The notes: generated by a model from the sequence alone, not told the origin. Shown: positions 29,220 through 43,031, counted from the first letter of the stretch. The stretch: 64,000 bases of DNA from Myxococcales bacterium (GCA_016717005.1 JADJUF010000037.1:1116001-1180000); one strand, 5' to 3'. Numbers and translations are program-made.

Positions 29220-29958
29220 CCGTTCGCGCTGCATCGTCCTGGTCCCTATCTATGATCGCGTCGAGCCAGAGTGCGAGAGCGCGCTGACCAAGCTCGAGGA
29301 CCGCGGCTACCGCGTCCGGCGGGTCCAGGCCGGCGCGGCGATCGATCTCGGTCGCTCGGTCATGGCCACGCAGGCGCTCGCCGACGGCTACGACGAGCTG
29401 ATGTGGATCGACTCGGACGTGTCGTTCGACGGCGACGCGCTCGATCGGCTCCGGGATCACGATCTGCCGATCGTCTGTGGCGGCTATCCCAAGAAGGCGA
29501 CCGCGGCCTACTCGTTCCACAGCTATCGACCCAAGATCCGGTTCGGCGACGGCGGCGGCCTGATCGAGGTCTACTACGCCGCGACCGGGTTCCTGTACAC
29601 GCGGCGCGAGGTCTACGACGCCGTGCGCGAGCGTGAGGCGCTGCCGGTCTGCAACGCCGCGTTCGGGATGGCGTTCACGCCCTACTTCCTGCCGCAGGTC
29701 GTGCCGTACGGCGACGGCCACTGGTACCTCGCCGAGGACTACTCGTTCTGCCACCGCGCCAAGGAGTGCGGCTACAAGATGATGCTCGACACCACCCTGC
29801 GCCTCTGGCACGTCGGTCGGTACGCGTACTCGTGGGAGGACGGCTGCGGCGACCGGCAGCGCTTCGAGCGCTTCGACGTGACGCTCGCGGTGTCGCCCCA
29901 CCCCGACGGCTACGTCGAGCCCGGCGGCGAGGTGCCCGAGGAGGAGCAGGCGCCATGA
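29212..29958 (+). CDS. Glycosyltransferase, family 2-like (GT-A fold)
   Basis: 248 residues from ATG 29212 inside the end of the preceding gene. The N-terminal strand IVLVPIYDRVEPECESAL and the metal-binding WIDSDVSFDGDAL (DxD-type) fit a GT-A fold. Later the protein has CGGYPKKATAAYSF and GHWYLAEDYSFCHRAKECGY, the latter like the acidic 'EDxxxxxR' of family 2 enzymes. It would transfer a sugar from a nucleotide donor, perhaps UDP-xylose or UDP-glucuronate made by the flanking genes; donor and acceptor are inference. It overlaps the next gene (ATGA). Confidence 0.8.
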   Translation: MLDRSRCIVLVPIYDRVEPECESALTKLEDRGYRVRRVQAGAAIDLGRSVMATQALADGYDELMWIDSDVSFDGDALDRLRDHDLPIVCGGYPKKATAAYSFHSYRPKIRFGDGGGLIEVYYAATGFLYTRREVYDAVREREALPVCNAAFGMAFTPYFLPQVVPYGDGHWYLAEDYSFCHRAKECGYKMMLDTTLRLWHVGRYAYSWEDGCGDRQRFERFDVTLAVSPHPDGYVEPGGEVPEEEQAP

Positions 29959-30884
29959 AGGTCCAGTTCTTCATCCCGCACGCCGCCCCGTACGACGCCC
30001 AGACGGTGCGGAACCGCCCCACCGGCGGCACGGAGCGGTCGACGATCTTCCTCGGCGAGGCCCTCGCGCGCCTCGGTCACGAGGTGCGCTGGGCGACCAC
30101 GTGGGCCGAGCTGGCCGAGGTCGACGGCGACTGGGCCGACGTGGTCCTGACGCAGCACGCCGAGGTGTTCGCGCGGTTCAACGCCCGCGCGCGCCGCATC
30201 TGGTGGTGCCACCAGTTCACCGATCGGCCGTTCATCATCGAGCAGGCGAAGCACGCCCGGCGCCACGCCGACGACGTCGTGGTGCTGTCGCTGTTCCACC
30301 AGCGCGACTTCCAGCGCAACCTGGGCATGGAGTCGGTCGTGATCGGGTACGGGCTCTGGCACGACGAGATCGTCGCGGCCGACAAGGATCCGACGCGGCT
30401 GATCTACTGCAGCGTCCCGCACCGCGGCCTCGAGCTCGTCCCGGACCTGTTCGCGCAGATCCGGCGCGAGGAGCCGACGGCGACGCTGACGGTGTGCAGC
30501 TCGATGGCCACCTGGGGCACGCCCGCCGAGGACGCGCACTTCGCCGAGCTGTTCGGGCGGCTGCGGGCCACCGACGGGGTCCAGATGCGCGGCGGGCTGG
30601 CGCAGCCCGAGCTGTGGCGCGAGCTCGCCACCGCCAGCGTGTTCTTCTATCCGTGCACCTACCAGGAGACGTACTGCATGGCGATGGACGAGGCCATGGC
30701 CCACGGGTGCGTCCCTGTGATCCCACCGATCGGGGCCTTGCCGGAGCGGTGGCCGCCGACCCAGCGGCTCGCGCGCCAGGCCGTCTACGAGCTCCGGGCG
30801 GCGGCGGCGCGGCGGCGGCAGGTGCCGCGGCCGCTCGACTGGAGCGTCGTCGCCGAGAAGTGGGTGTCGCTGTTTCAGGCGTGA
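29955..30884 (+). CDS. Glycosyltransferase, GT4/GT-B type
   Basis: 309 residues from ATG 29955. The N-terminal Rossmann half has the glycine-rich NRPTGGTERSTIFLGEALAR loop. The C-terminal half contains RLIYCSVPHRGLELVPDLFA, VQMRGGLAQPELWRELA and the donor-binding FFYPCTYQETYCMAMDEAMAHGCVPV, typical of GT4 retaining enzymes (E-x7-E). It shares a 4-bp overlap with the upstream glycosyltransferase, so the two likely act on the same glycan. Confidence 0.88.
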   Translation: MKVQFFIPHAAPYDAQTVRNRPTGGTERSTIFLGEALARLGHEVRWATTWAELAEVDGDWADVVLTQHAEVFARFNARARRIWWCHQFTDRPFIIEQAKHARRHADDVVVLSLFHQRDFQRNLGMESVVIGYGLWHDEIVAADKDPTRLIYCSVPHRGLELVPDLFAQIRREEPTATLTVCSSMATWGTPAEDAHFAELFGRLRATDGVQMRGGLAQPELWRELATASVFFYPCTYQETYCMAMDEAMAHGCVPVIPPIGALPERWPPTQRLARQAVYELRAAAARRRQVPRPLDWSVVAEKWVSLFQA

Positions 30885-30892
30885 GCGCTGCC

Positions 30893-31720
30893 ATGCCCGA
30901 AACTCCCGCCGTCCCGCGCATCGATCGCATTCCGTTTGACGGGTGTCCGCTGTGCGACACGGCCAGCGCCGACCTGGCGCTGACCTGGGAGGTCACGACC
31001 CACCCGCTGTTCTTGCCCGGGATGGAGCCGACGCAGCGCTGGCGGCGCTGCGTCGCGTGTGGGCACATCTACACCGAGGGGCACTGGCCGGAGACGGCGC
31101 TCGCGCGCATCTTCGCCGGTCCCCATCCCGGCCAGATGCCTGGGGACGGCGACGTCGAGCACGATCGCCAGGTGTGGGCGCCCGTCGTCGAGCGGCTCCA
31201 CGATCTCGGCGCGCCGCGCCCCGGGCGCTGGCTAGACGTCGGATTTGGCAATGGTGCGCTAATGACGACCGCCGATGAGTTCGGCAACGAGGTCGTCGGC
31301 CTCGACCTGCGCGCCGATGTCGTCGAGCGCATGCGCGCCTGGGGTTACGACGCGCGGTGCGCGGCGCTCGAGGCCGCGACCTTCGCGGAGCCGTTCGACG
31401 TGGTCGTGCTCGCCGATGTGATCGAGCACGTGCCGCGGCCGGGGGCGCTGCTCGCCGAGGCGGCGCGCGTGGTGACGCCAGGCGGGCTGCTGTTCGTGTC
31501 GACCCCCAACGTCGACGCATTCGCCTTCCGGATGCTGGCGAACGACGCGCACCCGTACTGGGGTGAGATCGAGCATTTTCATGCGTTTGGGCGACAGCGA
31601 CTCTGTGATCTGCTCGCCACGCACGGCTTCGAGGCGATCCACTACGCGATCAGCCAGCGCTACGTCGCGTGCATGGAGATCGTCGCGCGGCGGCGCGGCA
31701 ATACTCGGACCAATCGCTGA
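30893..31720 (+). CDS. Zinc-ribbon class I methyltransferase
   Basis: 275 residues from ATG 30893; an in-frame GTG at 30881 overlaps the previous stop and is an alternative start. N-terminal zinc ribbon (CPLC ... CVAC-GHIY) and Methyltransf_23-type core: WLDVGFGNGALM, VVGLDLRADVVERM, FDVVVLADVIEHVPRPGALL, VTPGGLLFVSTPN and WGEIEHFHAFGRQ. Same layout as the gene at 28434, but with complete SAM motifs. Last gene of the glycan-modification set; a hairpin follows the stop codon. Confidence 0.88.
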   Translation: MPETPAVPRIDRIPFDGCPLCDTASADLALTWEVTTHPLFLPGMEPTQRWRRCVACGHIYTEGHWPETALARIFAGPHPGQMPGDGDVEHDRQVWAPVVERLHDLGAPRPGRWLDVGFGNGALMTTADEFGNEVVGLDLRADVVERMRAWGYDARCAALEAATFAEPFDVVVLADVIEHVPRPGALLAEAARVVTPGGLLFVSTPNVDAFAFRMLANDAHPYWGEIEHFHAFGRQRLCDLLATHGFEAIHYAISQRYVACMEIVARRRGNTRTNR

Positions 31721-31748
31721 TCCGCCGCGCGATTCCGATCGCGGCGGA
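31721..31748 (+). terminator. Hairpin after the glycan gene set
   Basis: TCCGCCGCG and CGCGGCGGA (9 bp) flank a 10-nt loop immediately after the TGA at 31718-31720. There is no T tract, so it may be a processing or stability hairpin rather than a true terminator. Confidence 0.4.
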
Positions 31749-31776
31749 GGGAAGCTGATCGGGCGTCAGTACGTAG

Positions 31777-31782
31777 TATGAT
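31777..31782 (+). promoter_or_regulatory. Possible -10 TATGAT of the DUF4157 operon
   Basis: TATGAT lies 48 bp before ATG 31831, in the only gap (110 bp) of the plus-strand run. No clear -35. The start itself is preceded by a G-rich GGGGGGGAACGACC stretch that can act as ribosome-binding site. Confidence 0.35.
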
Positions 31783-31830
31783 GCGGCCAGAGTCACGCAC
31801 CGCTACACCCATCCCGGGGGGGGAACGACC

Positions 31831-32730
31831 ATGTTTTTTCGCGACAAGATGTCTCCCGATGAGAAGACCGTCCAGCGCAAGATCGAGCGCGGCAGCAAGC
31901 TCGAGAACGATGATCGCAAGATCATCCAGGCGCGCATGGCGGCGCTGCAGCGGAAGGGGATCTGGAACGGGCGTAGCGGCACGATCCCGACCAACGCGCT
32001 CAACAAGAACATCTCGGTCCAGGCCGGCGCGCTCGCGTCGGCGATGACCGGCCACGCCAACGGGATGCTCCGAGCGGGCAATGGCGCCCCCGACAACATG
32101 ATGTCACTCGTCTCGAGCAACATCATGACGCAGGTCCAGGCGCTCGGCCAGAATGGCTCCGCGGGCTTCAGCTTCACCGCCCAGTCGACGCGCGGGATCA
32201 ACTGCACGTGGACCATCGCGGGCACGCTCGAGGTGCACAACATGCAGGCCCGCTCCTCCGGGGCAGGCGCCGGCGGCCACGGCTACGGCGGTGGGACCGG
32301 CACGACCGGCGGCTCGGGTTCAGCCAACACCAGCGGCTGGGGCGTCAACGGCGGCGCCGGCGTCACCTCGAGCGCGGGCGCGTCGGTGGGGGCGAGCGCC
32401 TCGGGCGTCGGCGTCGGTGCCGGGCAGAGCACGACGATGGGCGCGAGCGTCGGCGCCGGGTACAGCTCGTCGACGACGACCTCGGTGTCGAGCACCTCGG
32501 CGACCTCAGGCTCGGCGGCTGGCGGTCACTCGGGCAACGTCATGCGCGAGCAGTACATGGCCGACATCGTCTGCAACTTCTCGATGTCGTACGAGGTCGA
32601 CACGAGCTGGTGGAACCCGGTCTCGTGGGGCGGGGCGATGGGCGCGGCGATGTCCGGCGCGGGCGTTGAGCGCGCGGGCTCGGCCAACTGCGGCACCGCG
32701 ACCTTCGAAGTCGACGAGCCCACGACGTGA
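31831..32730 (+). CDS. Unknown protein with Gly/Ser/Ala-rich central region
   Basis: 299 residues. The N-terminal 50 residues are highly charged and helical. Residues ~50-140 are a mixed domain (NISVQAGALASAMTGHANGM, FSFTAQSTRGINCTWTIAGT). Residues ~140-235 are almost only Gly, Ala, Ser, Thr and Val. The C-terminal 65 residues are folded-looking with two Cys (ADIVCNFSMSYEVD and SANCGTATFEVD). No signal peptide is apparent. It is the first gene of a tightly coupled three-gene operon ending in a DUF4157 protein (ATGA overlap with the next). I do not recognise the family; a structural or surface role is a guess. Confidence 0.7.
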   Translation: MFFRDKMSPDEKTVQRKIERGSKLENDDRKIIQARMAALQRKGIWNGRSGTIPTNALNKNISVQAGALASAMTGHANGMLRAGNGAPDNMMSLVSSNIMTQVQALGQNGSAGFSFTAQSTRGINCTWTIAGTLEVHNMQARSSGAGAGGHGYGGGTGTTGGSGSANTSGWGVNGGAGVTSSAGASVGASASGVGVGAGQSTTMGASVGAGYSSSTTTSVSSTSATSGSAAGGHSGNVMREQYMADIVCNFSMSYEVDTSWWNPVSWGGAMGAAMSGAGVERAGSANCGTATFEVDEPTT

Positions 32731-33158
32731 TCGATCTGGGCTTCCTCATGCCCTTGTTCACCCAGCGGCTGATCACGCTGGGCTACCCGGTCGTCGTGGG
32801 CACGGCCGACGCGCTGGCCGACTGGCCGGTCGTACACTTCCAGCTCGACGTCGAGGGGACGCCGTCGACCCTCAGCATCTACCTGGTCGGGGGCGCCAGC
32901 AAGGATGAGATCCGGGACAACACCGAGGTCATCACCAAGGCCGCCCTGGCGCGGCGCGACACCGGCGTCGCGACCACCACGCACGTCCAGTTCCTCGAGG
33001 CCTTGAACCTCTACATGCACCTCTGGGCGCCGGGCGCGCCGGCGACGTTCGAGCCGGTGCTCGCCACGCTGATGCGGCAGTTCGTCGATCATCGGACGCT
33101 CGGACAGGCGCTCGCAAAGGCCCAAGCGTTCGCGGCCGGGTCGGAGAAAGCGCCATGA
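32727..33158 (+). CDS. Unknown small protein of the DUF4157 operon
   Basis: 143 residues, ATG overlapping the previous stop (ATGA) and its own stop overlapping the next start (ATGA). Mixed alpha/beta composition with VVHFQLDVEGTPSTLSIYLVGG in the middle, then a helical C-terminus containing FLEALNLYMHLWAPG. No cysteines, no signal peptide, no recognised motif. The overlaps on both sides imply equal expression with its partners; the function is unknown. Confidence 0.75.
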   Translation: MIDLGFLMPLFTQRLITLGYPVVVGTADALADWPVVHFQLDVEGTPSTLSIYLVGGASKDEIRDNTEVITKAALARRDTGVATTTHVQFLEALNLYMHLWAPGAPATFEPVLATLMRQFVDHRTLGQALAKAQAFAAGSEKAP

Positions 33159-33805
33159 GTCGTCGCGATCTCGAGCAAGAGCACGAGGCGCTCGAGGCCC
33201 CCGCGCCGGCGCGCCGGCCGGCGCCGAGCGCGGTCATGCAGCTCCAGCGCTCGATGGGCAACGCCCGCCTCTTGCAGCTCCGCGCGCTGCAGCGGCGCGA
33301 GTCCGGTCAGGCCGTGAACCCGATGGAGTTCATCCAGAAGGATCTCGAGGCCAAGGCCGCGGCGGGCAAGTACGACGCGCGCTCCCTCGAGCAAGAGGGC
33401 GAGGCGATCACCGTGCCGAGCGGGGGCGACCCCCTGCCCGCGCCGCTCCAGCGGCACGCGGAGTCGCACCTCGGTGTGCCGATGGGGGACGTGCAGGTCA
33501 TCACCAACGGCGACGCGGCGACCCGGCCGATCAACGCGCTCGCGTTCACGACCGAGGACGCCGGGCGGCCCAAGGTCGTCCTGGGCAGCGACGTCAACCT
33601 CGAGACGCCCGACGGACAGTTCACGTTGATGCACGAGCTGACGCACGTCGCGCAGCAGAAGCAGGGCCTGTCGGCAGGCCTGACGGGCCTCGGCGGCGAC
33701 GCCGGCCAGCGCGAGAGCCTCGAGCAACACGCCGACTCGGTCGCCGCCAAGATGTGCCAGGGCGGCGGGACGGGGCACTGCACCGATCCGTCGCACAAGC
33801 ACTGA
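33155..33805 (+). CDS. DUF4157 (eCIS core domain) protein
   Basis: 216 residues. After a charged, helical N-terminus (MQLQRSMGNARLLQLRALQR, typical of proteins in this class) the DUF4157 domain has the metzincin-like HELTHVAQQKQG near residue 160, preceded by 'VITNGDAATRPINALAFTT' and 'KVVLGSDVN'. DUF4157 proteins are frequent cargo or accessory factors of extracellular contractile injection systems and polymorphic toxins; the HExxH suggests a zinc-dependent peptidase. No toxin domain is fused here. Third gene of an overlapping operon; no sheath, tube or baseplate gene is in the window. Confidence 0.88.
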   Translation: MSRRDLEQEHEALEAPAPARRPAPSAVMQLQRSMGNARLLQLRALQRRESGQAVNPMEFIQKDLEAKAAAGKYDARSLEQEGEAITVPSGGDPLPAPLQRHAESHLGVPMGDVQVITNGDAATRPINALAFTTEDAGRPKVVLGSDVNLETPDGQFTLMHELTHVAQQKQGLSAGLTGLGGDAGQRESLEQHADSVAAKMCQGGGTGHCTDPSHKH

Positions 33806-33857
33806 CGGACTGGCTGGCGCCGCCGGACCGCGCGCGGCTCACCACGATGGGCCAGGG

Positions 33858-34802
<945 letters not shown>

Positions 34803-34930
34803 CGGAGGATCATTCGCGGCCGGCGCGTGAGGGTCAAGCCTGGGGCCCCGCCGGTTCGGCCGCGGTCCGGATCCCCCTGCGCACAACGCGCCCGTCTGTG
34901 GGGGGCCTGGGGTATGGTCCGGCGGCTGCC

Positions 34931-36800
<1,870 letters not shown>

Positions 36801-36808
<8 letters not shown>

Positions 36809-37133
36809 CAAGATGCCCGACATGAACGCGCTGATGCGCCAGGCTCAGCAGATGCAGGCCAAGGTGGCCAAGGCCCAGGAGGAGGTCCTGACGATGACCG
36901 CCGACGGCGCCGCCGGCGGTGGCATGGTCACGGTCACCGTCAACGGGGCCTTCGACGTCACCCGCATCAAGATCGAGAAGGACGTCGTCGATCCGACCGA
37001 CATCGGCATGCTCGAGGACCTGGTCATGTCGGCGATCAACGCCGCCAACGCGCGCATGCGCGAGGTCACCAAGGCCCACATGAGCAAGGTCATGGGCGGC
37101 ATGAACATCCCCGGCATGCCGGGCATGTTCTGA
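36801..37133 (+). CDS. ybaB: YbaB/EbfC-family nucleoid-associated protein
   Basis: 110 residues, start within the end of dnaX (8-bp overlap). Family features: the MNALMRQAQQMQAKVAKAQE helix, the central VTVNGAFDVTRIKIEKDVVDP strand pair and the DLVMSAINAANARMREVTK helix. It binds DNA as a dimer. The dnaX-ybaB-recR order is widely conserved. Confidence 0.96.
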
Positions 37134-37255
37134 GCCCCGGGCGCGGCGCGCTCGCGCGGCTCGTCGCCGCGCCGTCGCCGCGGCCCGTCCTGAACCGCCG
37201 CCGCACGTCCACCGAAGATCCCGCGGTCGTCCTCGGGCGCGCACCCTGACCAACC

Positions 37256-37858
37256 ATGGCCGTCGATCCCATCCAGCGACTCGTGCGCGAGCTGGCGCGC
37301 CTGCCTGGCATCGGCGAGAAGTCGGCGTCGCGGCTGGCGATGCACCTGGTGCGCGCGCCCAAGCCGCAGGTCCGCGATCTCGCGCAGGCGCTGATCGACG
37401 CGACCGAGCAGATCGGCCTGTGCTCGATCTGCATGACCCTGACCGCCGAGGATCCGTGCCGGCTGTGCGCCGACACCCGGCGCGACGTCGAGCTCCTGTG
37501 CGTGGTCGCGCAGCCGTCGGACGTGATCGCGATCGAGCGCGGCGGCCACTACCGCGGCCGCTACCACGTGCTGCACGGCGTGCTGGCGCCGCTCGACGGC
37601 ATCGGCCCCGACGACCTGCGCATCGCCGAGCTGGTGCGGCGCCTGGCGCCGAGCGATGGCCCGCAGGTCGCCGAGCTGATCGTCGCGACCGCGCCGACGG
37701 TCGAGGGCGAGGCGACCGCGATGTACCTGGCCCGGCTGATCAAGCCGCTGGGCGTGCGCGTCACCCGCATCGCCACCGGCCTGCCGGTCGGCGGCGATCT
37801 CGAGTACAGCGACCAGGCCACGATCGGCCGGGCGCTGGCGGGCCGCACCGCGCTGTGA
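37256..37858 (+). CDS. recR: Recombination mediator protein RecR
   Basis: 200 residues. N-terminal helix-hairpin-helix (LARLPGIGEKSASRLAMHL), four-cysteine zinc finger (Cys56, 59, 68, 71) and a Toprim domain beginning LLCVVAQPSDVIAIERGG, ending with the ATGLPVGGDLEYSDQATIGRAL block diagnostic for RecR. Acts with RecF/RecO in loading RecA at gaps. Starts 122 bp after ybaB, probably the same operon. Confidence 0.97.
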   Translation: MAVDPIQRLVRELARLPGIGEKSASRLAMHLVRAPKPQVRDLAQALIDATEQIGLCSICMTLTAEDPCRLCADTRRDVELLCVVAQPSDVIAIERGGHYRGRYHVLHGVLAPLDGIGPDDLRIAELVRRLAPSDGPQVAELIVATAPTVEGEATAMYLARLIKPLGVRVTRIATGLPVGGDLEYSDQATIGRALAGRTAL

Positions 37859-37867
37859 CCGAGCGGT

Positions 37868-37936
37868 GATCGCGGCCGTGATCGCGCGGTGACCGCGGCC
37901 GTGACCGCGCGGTGACCGCGGCCGTGACCGCGCGCA
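37868..37936. repeat. Three 23-bp tandem repeats after recR
   Basis: GATCGCGGCCGTGATCGCGC-type units of 23 bp at 37868, 37891 and 37914, the second and third with GACC in place of GATC. Each unit is itself partly palindromic (GCGGCC). They start 10 bp after the recR stop. Confidence 0.85.
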
Positions 37937-37975
37937 CCGCCCGATGCTCCCCTACCGCGGCCGGTCGCGGTCGGT

Positions 37976-37981
37976 TACGCT
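37976..37981 (+). promoter_or_regulatory. -10-like TACGCT 6 nt before the start codon
   Basis: TACGCT, then AGGGCG, then ATG 37988. The AGGG could be read as a weak ribosome-binding site but is too close to the ATG. Confidence 0.4.
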
Positions 37982-37987
37982 AGGGCG

Positions 37988-38446
37988 ATGCGTCCCCGGG
38001 CCGTCTCGATCATCCTCGCGCTGAGCGCAGCCTGCAGCGGTGGCGGCGACAGCCCGCCGCTCCCGATCGACGCGCCCGGCGGGCTCGACGCGCCCGGGGC
38101 CGACGCCGCGGACATCGACGGTCCGATCGTGCTCGTCGACGCGGGCCGGGACGGCGGCGGGCCCCGGGACGGCACGGGTCCGCTCGACGGTCCGATCGGC
38201 GTCGACTGTGTGCTCGGCGCCGAGATCGTCGGGCCGGGCGTCGGCCGCGTGGTGTCGAACCCGGCCGGCATCAACTGCGCGCCCGACTGCCGCGAGACCC
38301 TGCCGTGCGGGACCCAGGTGACCCTGACGGCCCTGCCGACGCCGCCGAGCACGTTCCGCGGCTGGACCGGCGCCTGCAGCGGCACCGGCGCCTGCACGGT
38401 GACCGTCAACGGCGCGTTCGTCCTGGTCCTGGCCGGATTCAACTGA
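37988..38446 (+). CDS. Small lipoprotein with InlB-B-repeat-like domain
   Basis: 152 residues. Lipobox ALSAAC with cysteine at residue 16. A Gly/Asp/Pro-rich linker (to ~75) precedes one copy of the 'bacterial repeat' module (VGRVVSNPAGINCAPDCRET and FRGWTGACSGTGACTVTVNG), which typically forms a small beta domain with two disulfides. Predicted surface or periplasmic lipoprotein. No enzymatic motif. Followed by a 356-bp gap before mglB. Confidence 0.82.
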   Translation: MRPRAVSIILALSAACSGGGDSPPLPIDAPGGLDAPGADAADIDGPIVLVDAGRDGGGPRDGTGPLDGPIGVDCVLGAEIVGPGVGRVVSNPAGINCAPDCRETLPCGTQVTLTALPTPPSTFRGWTGACSGTGACTVTVNGAFVLVLAGFN

Positions 38447-38802
38447 GCGTCCCGGGCGGCCGAGGCGCTGCGGGGCTCGGGGGCGCCGGTCGCAAGGCCT
38501 CAGGGGCGCGCCGAGGTCGGCCTCGCCCGGATCGCCGCGGGAGCTCGGGTGAGCAAGGTGGGATGAACCGCCCGCCGGACGCCCCGATCGGGTGAGGTTC
38601 CGACGGCAGCGTCGACGGCGCGAGGGCGCTCGGAAGCCCTGAGCCCCGGGGCTGGGCGGGGGATCCGGACGGGCGATACTTGCCCGGATTTGTGGAAAGA
38701 ATCGCCACCCCTCTGGTAGGTTGGCCGGAGGCTAAGGCTCGGCGACCGCTGGGCAAGGCCGTTCGTTTGCACTCGACTCAGGCCGGTAGGAGCCCAGGCG
38801 CG
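38447..38802. other. 356-bp gap upstream of mglB
   Basis: No convincing gene, RNA or repeat is seen. The less GC-rich stretch ATTTGTGGAAAGAATCG (38687-38703) probably carries the promoter of the mglB-mglA operon, but no clean -35/-10 pair can be named. AGGAG at 38788-38792 serves mglB. Confidence 0.5.
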
Positions 38803-39283
38803 ATGTCTAACCAACTGGTGATGTACGAAGAGGAGCTGCTGCAGATCACCAACGTCTGCGACGTGCTCCAGCGCGACTCGAACGCGAGGGCGGTCCTCGT
38901 CATCGACAAGAACGGCCAGGCGATCGCGCAGTCAGGGGAGGTCGAGCAGCTCGACGTGACGTCGCTGTCGTCGCTGACCGCGGGCAACGTCGCCGCGACC
39001 GGCGGCATCGCCTCGCTGCTGGCCGAGAAGGAGTTCGCCGGCCAGTTCCACGAGGGCGAGAAGACCAACGTCCACATCTCGATCGTGGGCGCGCGGGTCA
39101 TCCTCCTGGTCCTGTTCGACGAGCGCAGCTCCCCTGGGCTTGGTCCGCCTGCGGGTCCGCAAGGCCGCGGTCGAGCTCACGCACGTCCTCGAGGTGCTGG
39201 TCAAGAAGAGCGAGTCCGGCAACCAGCCATCGGTGTTCGCCGAGATCACCGACGACGACATCGACAACCTCTTCAACGACTAG
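38803..39283 (+). CDS. mglB: MglB, roadblock-domain GTPase-activating protein (frameshifted as given)
   Basis: Residues 1-110 (from ATG 38803) match the N-terminal part of MglB: MSNQLVMYEEELLQITNVCD, LVIDKNGQAIAQSG, TSLSSLTAGNVAATGG and VGARVILLVLFDERSS. The conserved C-terminus (LGLVRLRVRKAAVELTHVLE ... FAEITDDDIDNLFND) continues only in another frame from 39134, because the run CCCC at 39131-39134 holds one base too many. The intact product would be about 159 residues. MglB forms dimers that stimulate GTP hydrolysis by MglA and set cell polarity. A sequencing error is most likely; a real mutation or programmed shift is possible. The stop is 12 bp before mglA. Confidence 0.88.
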
Positions 39284-39295
39284 GCGCGGGGACGT

Positions 39296-41857
<2,562 letters not shown>

Positions 41858-42423
41858 GGCACGGGCGCGTCGGTCGCCGGACCGACGATCGTGGTCGCGT
41901 GCGCCGCCGAGGTCGGCGGCGCCGCGGACACCGAGCTCGGGCACCGAGCAGGGCACGGGCGCGCCGGTCGACGGACCGACCGAGCAGGGCACGGGCGCGT
42001 CGGTCGACGGACCGACGATCTGGTCGCGTGCGCCGCCGAGGTCGGCGGCGCCGCGGGCACCGAGCTCGAGCACCGAGCAGGGCACGGGCGCGCCGGTCGA
42101 CGGACCGACGATCGTCGTCACGTGCGCCGCCGAGGTCGGCGGCGCCGCGGGCACCGAGCTCGGGCACCGAGCAGGGCACGGGCGCGTCGGTCGACGGACC
42201 GACGATCTGGTCGCGTGCGCCGCCGAGGTCGGCGGCGCCGCGGACACCGAGCTCGGGCACCGAGCAGGGCACGGGCGCGTCGGTCGACGGACCGACGATC
42301 GTCGTCACGTGCGCCGCCGAGGTCGGCGGCGCCGCGGGCACCGAGCTCGGGCACCGAGCAGGGCACGGGCGCGTCGGTCGCCGGACCGACGATCTGGTCG
42401 CGTGCGCCGCCGAGGCGCGGCCG

Positions 42424-42639
42424 CTACTTCTTCGGCGAGATCTTCTTCACGGTGAGCATCGGGCCGGTCATGCCGATGCCCATCGCGCCGCGGTCGACGG
42501 TGCCCTCGACGACGACCTCCTGGCCGGCGCGGATGCCCTTGGCGCCGACGAGCTGGTACTGATCGCCCTTGTCGGTCACCAGCAGCCAGTGGCCGCCCTC
42601 GAGGTCGCTCTTCTTGATCGTCCCGCTCAGCTTGGCCAT
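42424..42639 (-). CDS. Small OB-fold-like protein
   Basis: 71 residues from ATG 42639. The sequence alternates short strands: LSGTIKKSDLEGGHWLLVTD, GDQYQLVGAKG, GQEVVVEGTV, GPMLTVKKI. This is the pattern of a small five-stranded barrel, similar to DUF5818-type proteins. No signal peptide or cysteine. TAGCTT 6 nt before the ATG suggests leaderless expression. It sits alone, convergent with the MglA-fusion repeat array. Function unknown. Confidence 0.8.
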   Translation of the reverse strand: MAKLSGTIKKSDLEGGHWLLVTDKGDQYQLVGAKGIRAGQEVVVEGTVDRGAMGIGMTGPMLTVKKISPKK

Positions 42640-42645
42640 GGCCTG

Positions 42646-42651
42646 AAGCTA
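42646..42651 (-). promoter_or_regulatory. -10-like TAGCTT 6 nt before the start codon
   Basis: Minus-strand TAGCTT, then CAGGCC, then ATG 42639; no ribosome-binding site. Confidence 0.5.
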
Positions 42652-42689
42652 GCGCGAATCCGGCGGCTCGGCAGCCGCCGGCACGGGCG

Positions 42690-43031
42690 TCACGGCCGCG
42701 CGGCGCCGGGCGGATGGGCCTGGCAGCGATCGGCCCACGGCATCTCGGTCAACGCCGCCTCGCCCAGGTCGACCCCGCACTCGGTGCAGCGGCCAAAGCG
42801 ATCGTCGCCGGCGTCGAGCCAGCGCCGCCGCTCCTCGACCTGGTCGAGGGCCAGCCGCAGGACCTCCTCGGGCCGGGCCCCGGGCTTGGCGTCGAGGCCG
42901 AGCGCGCGCACCAGGCGATCGCCGTCGGCGCCGGCCATGAGCTCGGCCAGGCGCGTCGCCAGGTCCTGCCCGCGGCGCATCATCCCGCGCCGCAGCCGCG
43001 CGCGCACGTCGTCGGCGAAGCGCGAGGTCAT
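42690..43031 (-). CDS. TraR/DksA-type zinc-finger protein
   Basis: 113 residues from ATG 43031; the ATG overlaps the previous stop (ATGA). A helical N-terminus is followed by the DksA-type finger RCTECGVDLGEAALTEMPWA with Cys82, Cys85, Cys103; the fourth ligand is His106 (CQAH) instead of Cys. Short members of this family bind RNA polymerase or act as regulators; the coiled-coil tip residues of true DksA are not evident, so the precise role is open. Probably co-transcribed with the upstream lipoprotein gene. Confidence 0.8.
   Translation of the reverse strand: MTSRFADDVRARLRRGMMRRGQDLATRLAELMAGADGDRLVRALGLDAKPGARPEEVLRLALDQVEERRRWLDAGDDRFGRCTECGVDLGEAALTEMPWADRCQAHPPGAARP

Noticed and set aside
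33155..33805. Complete extracellular contractile injection system
   Set aside because: Only the DUF4157 protein and a possible AAA+ companion are present; sheath, tube, baseplate and spike genes are missing from the window.
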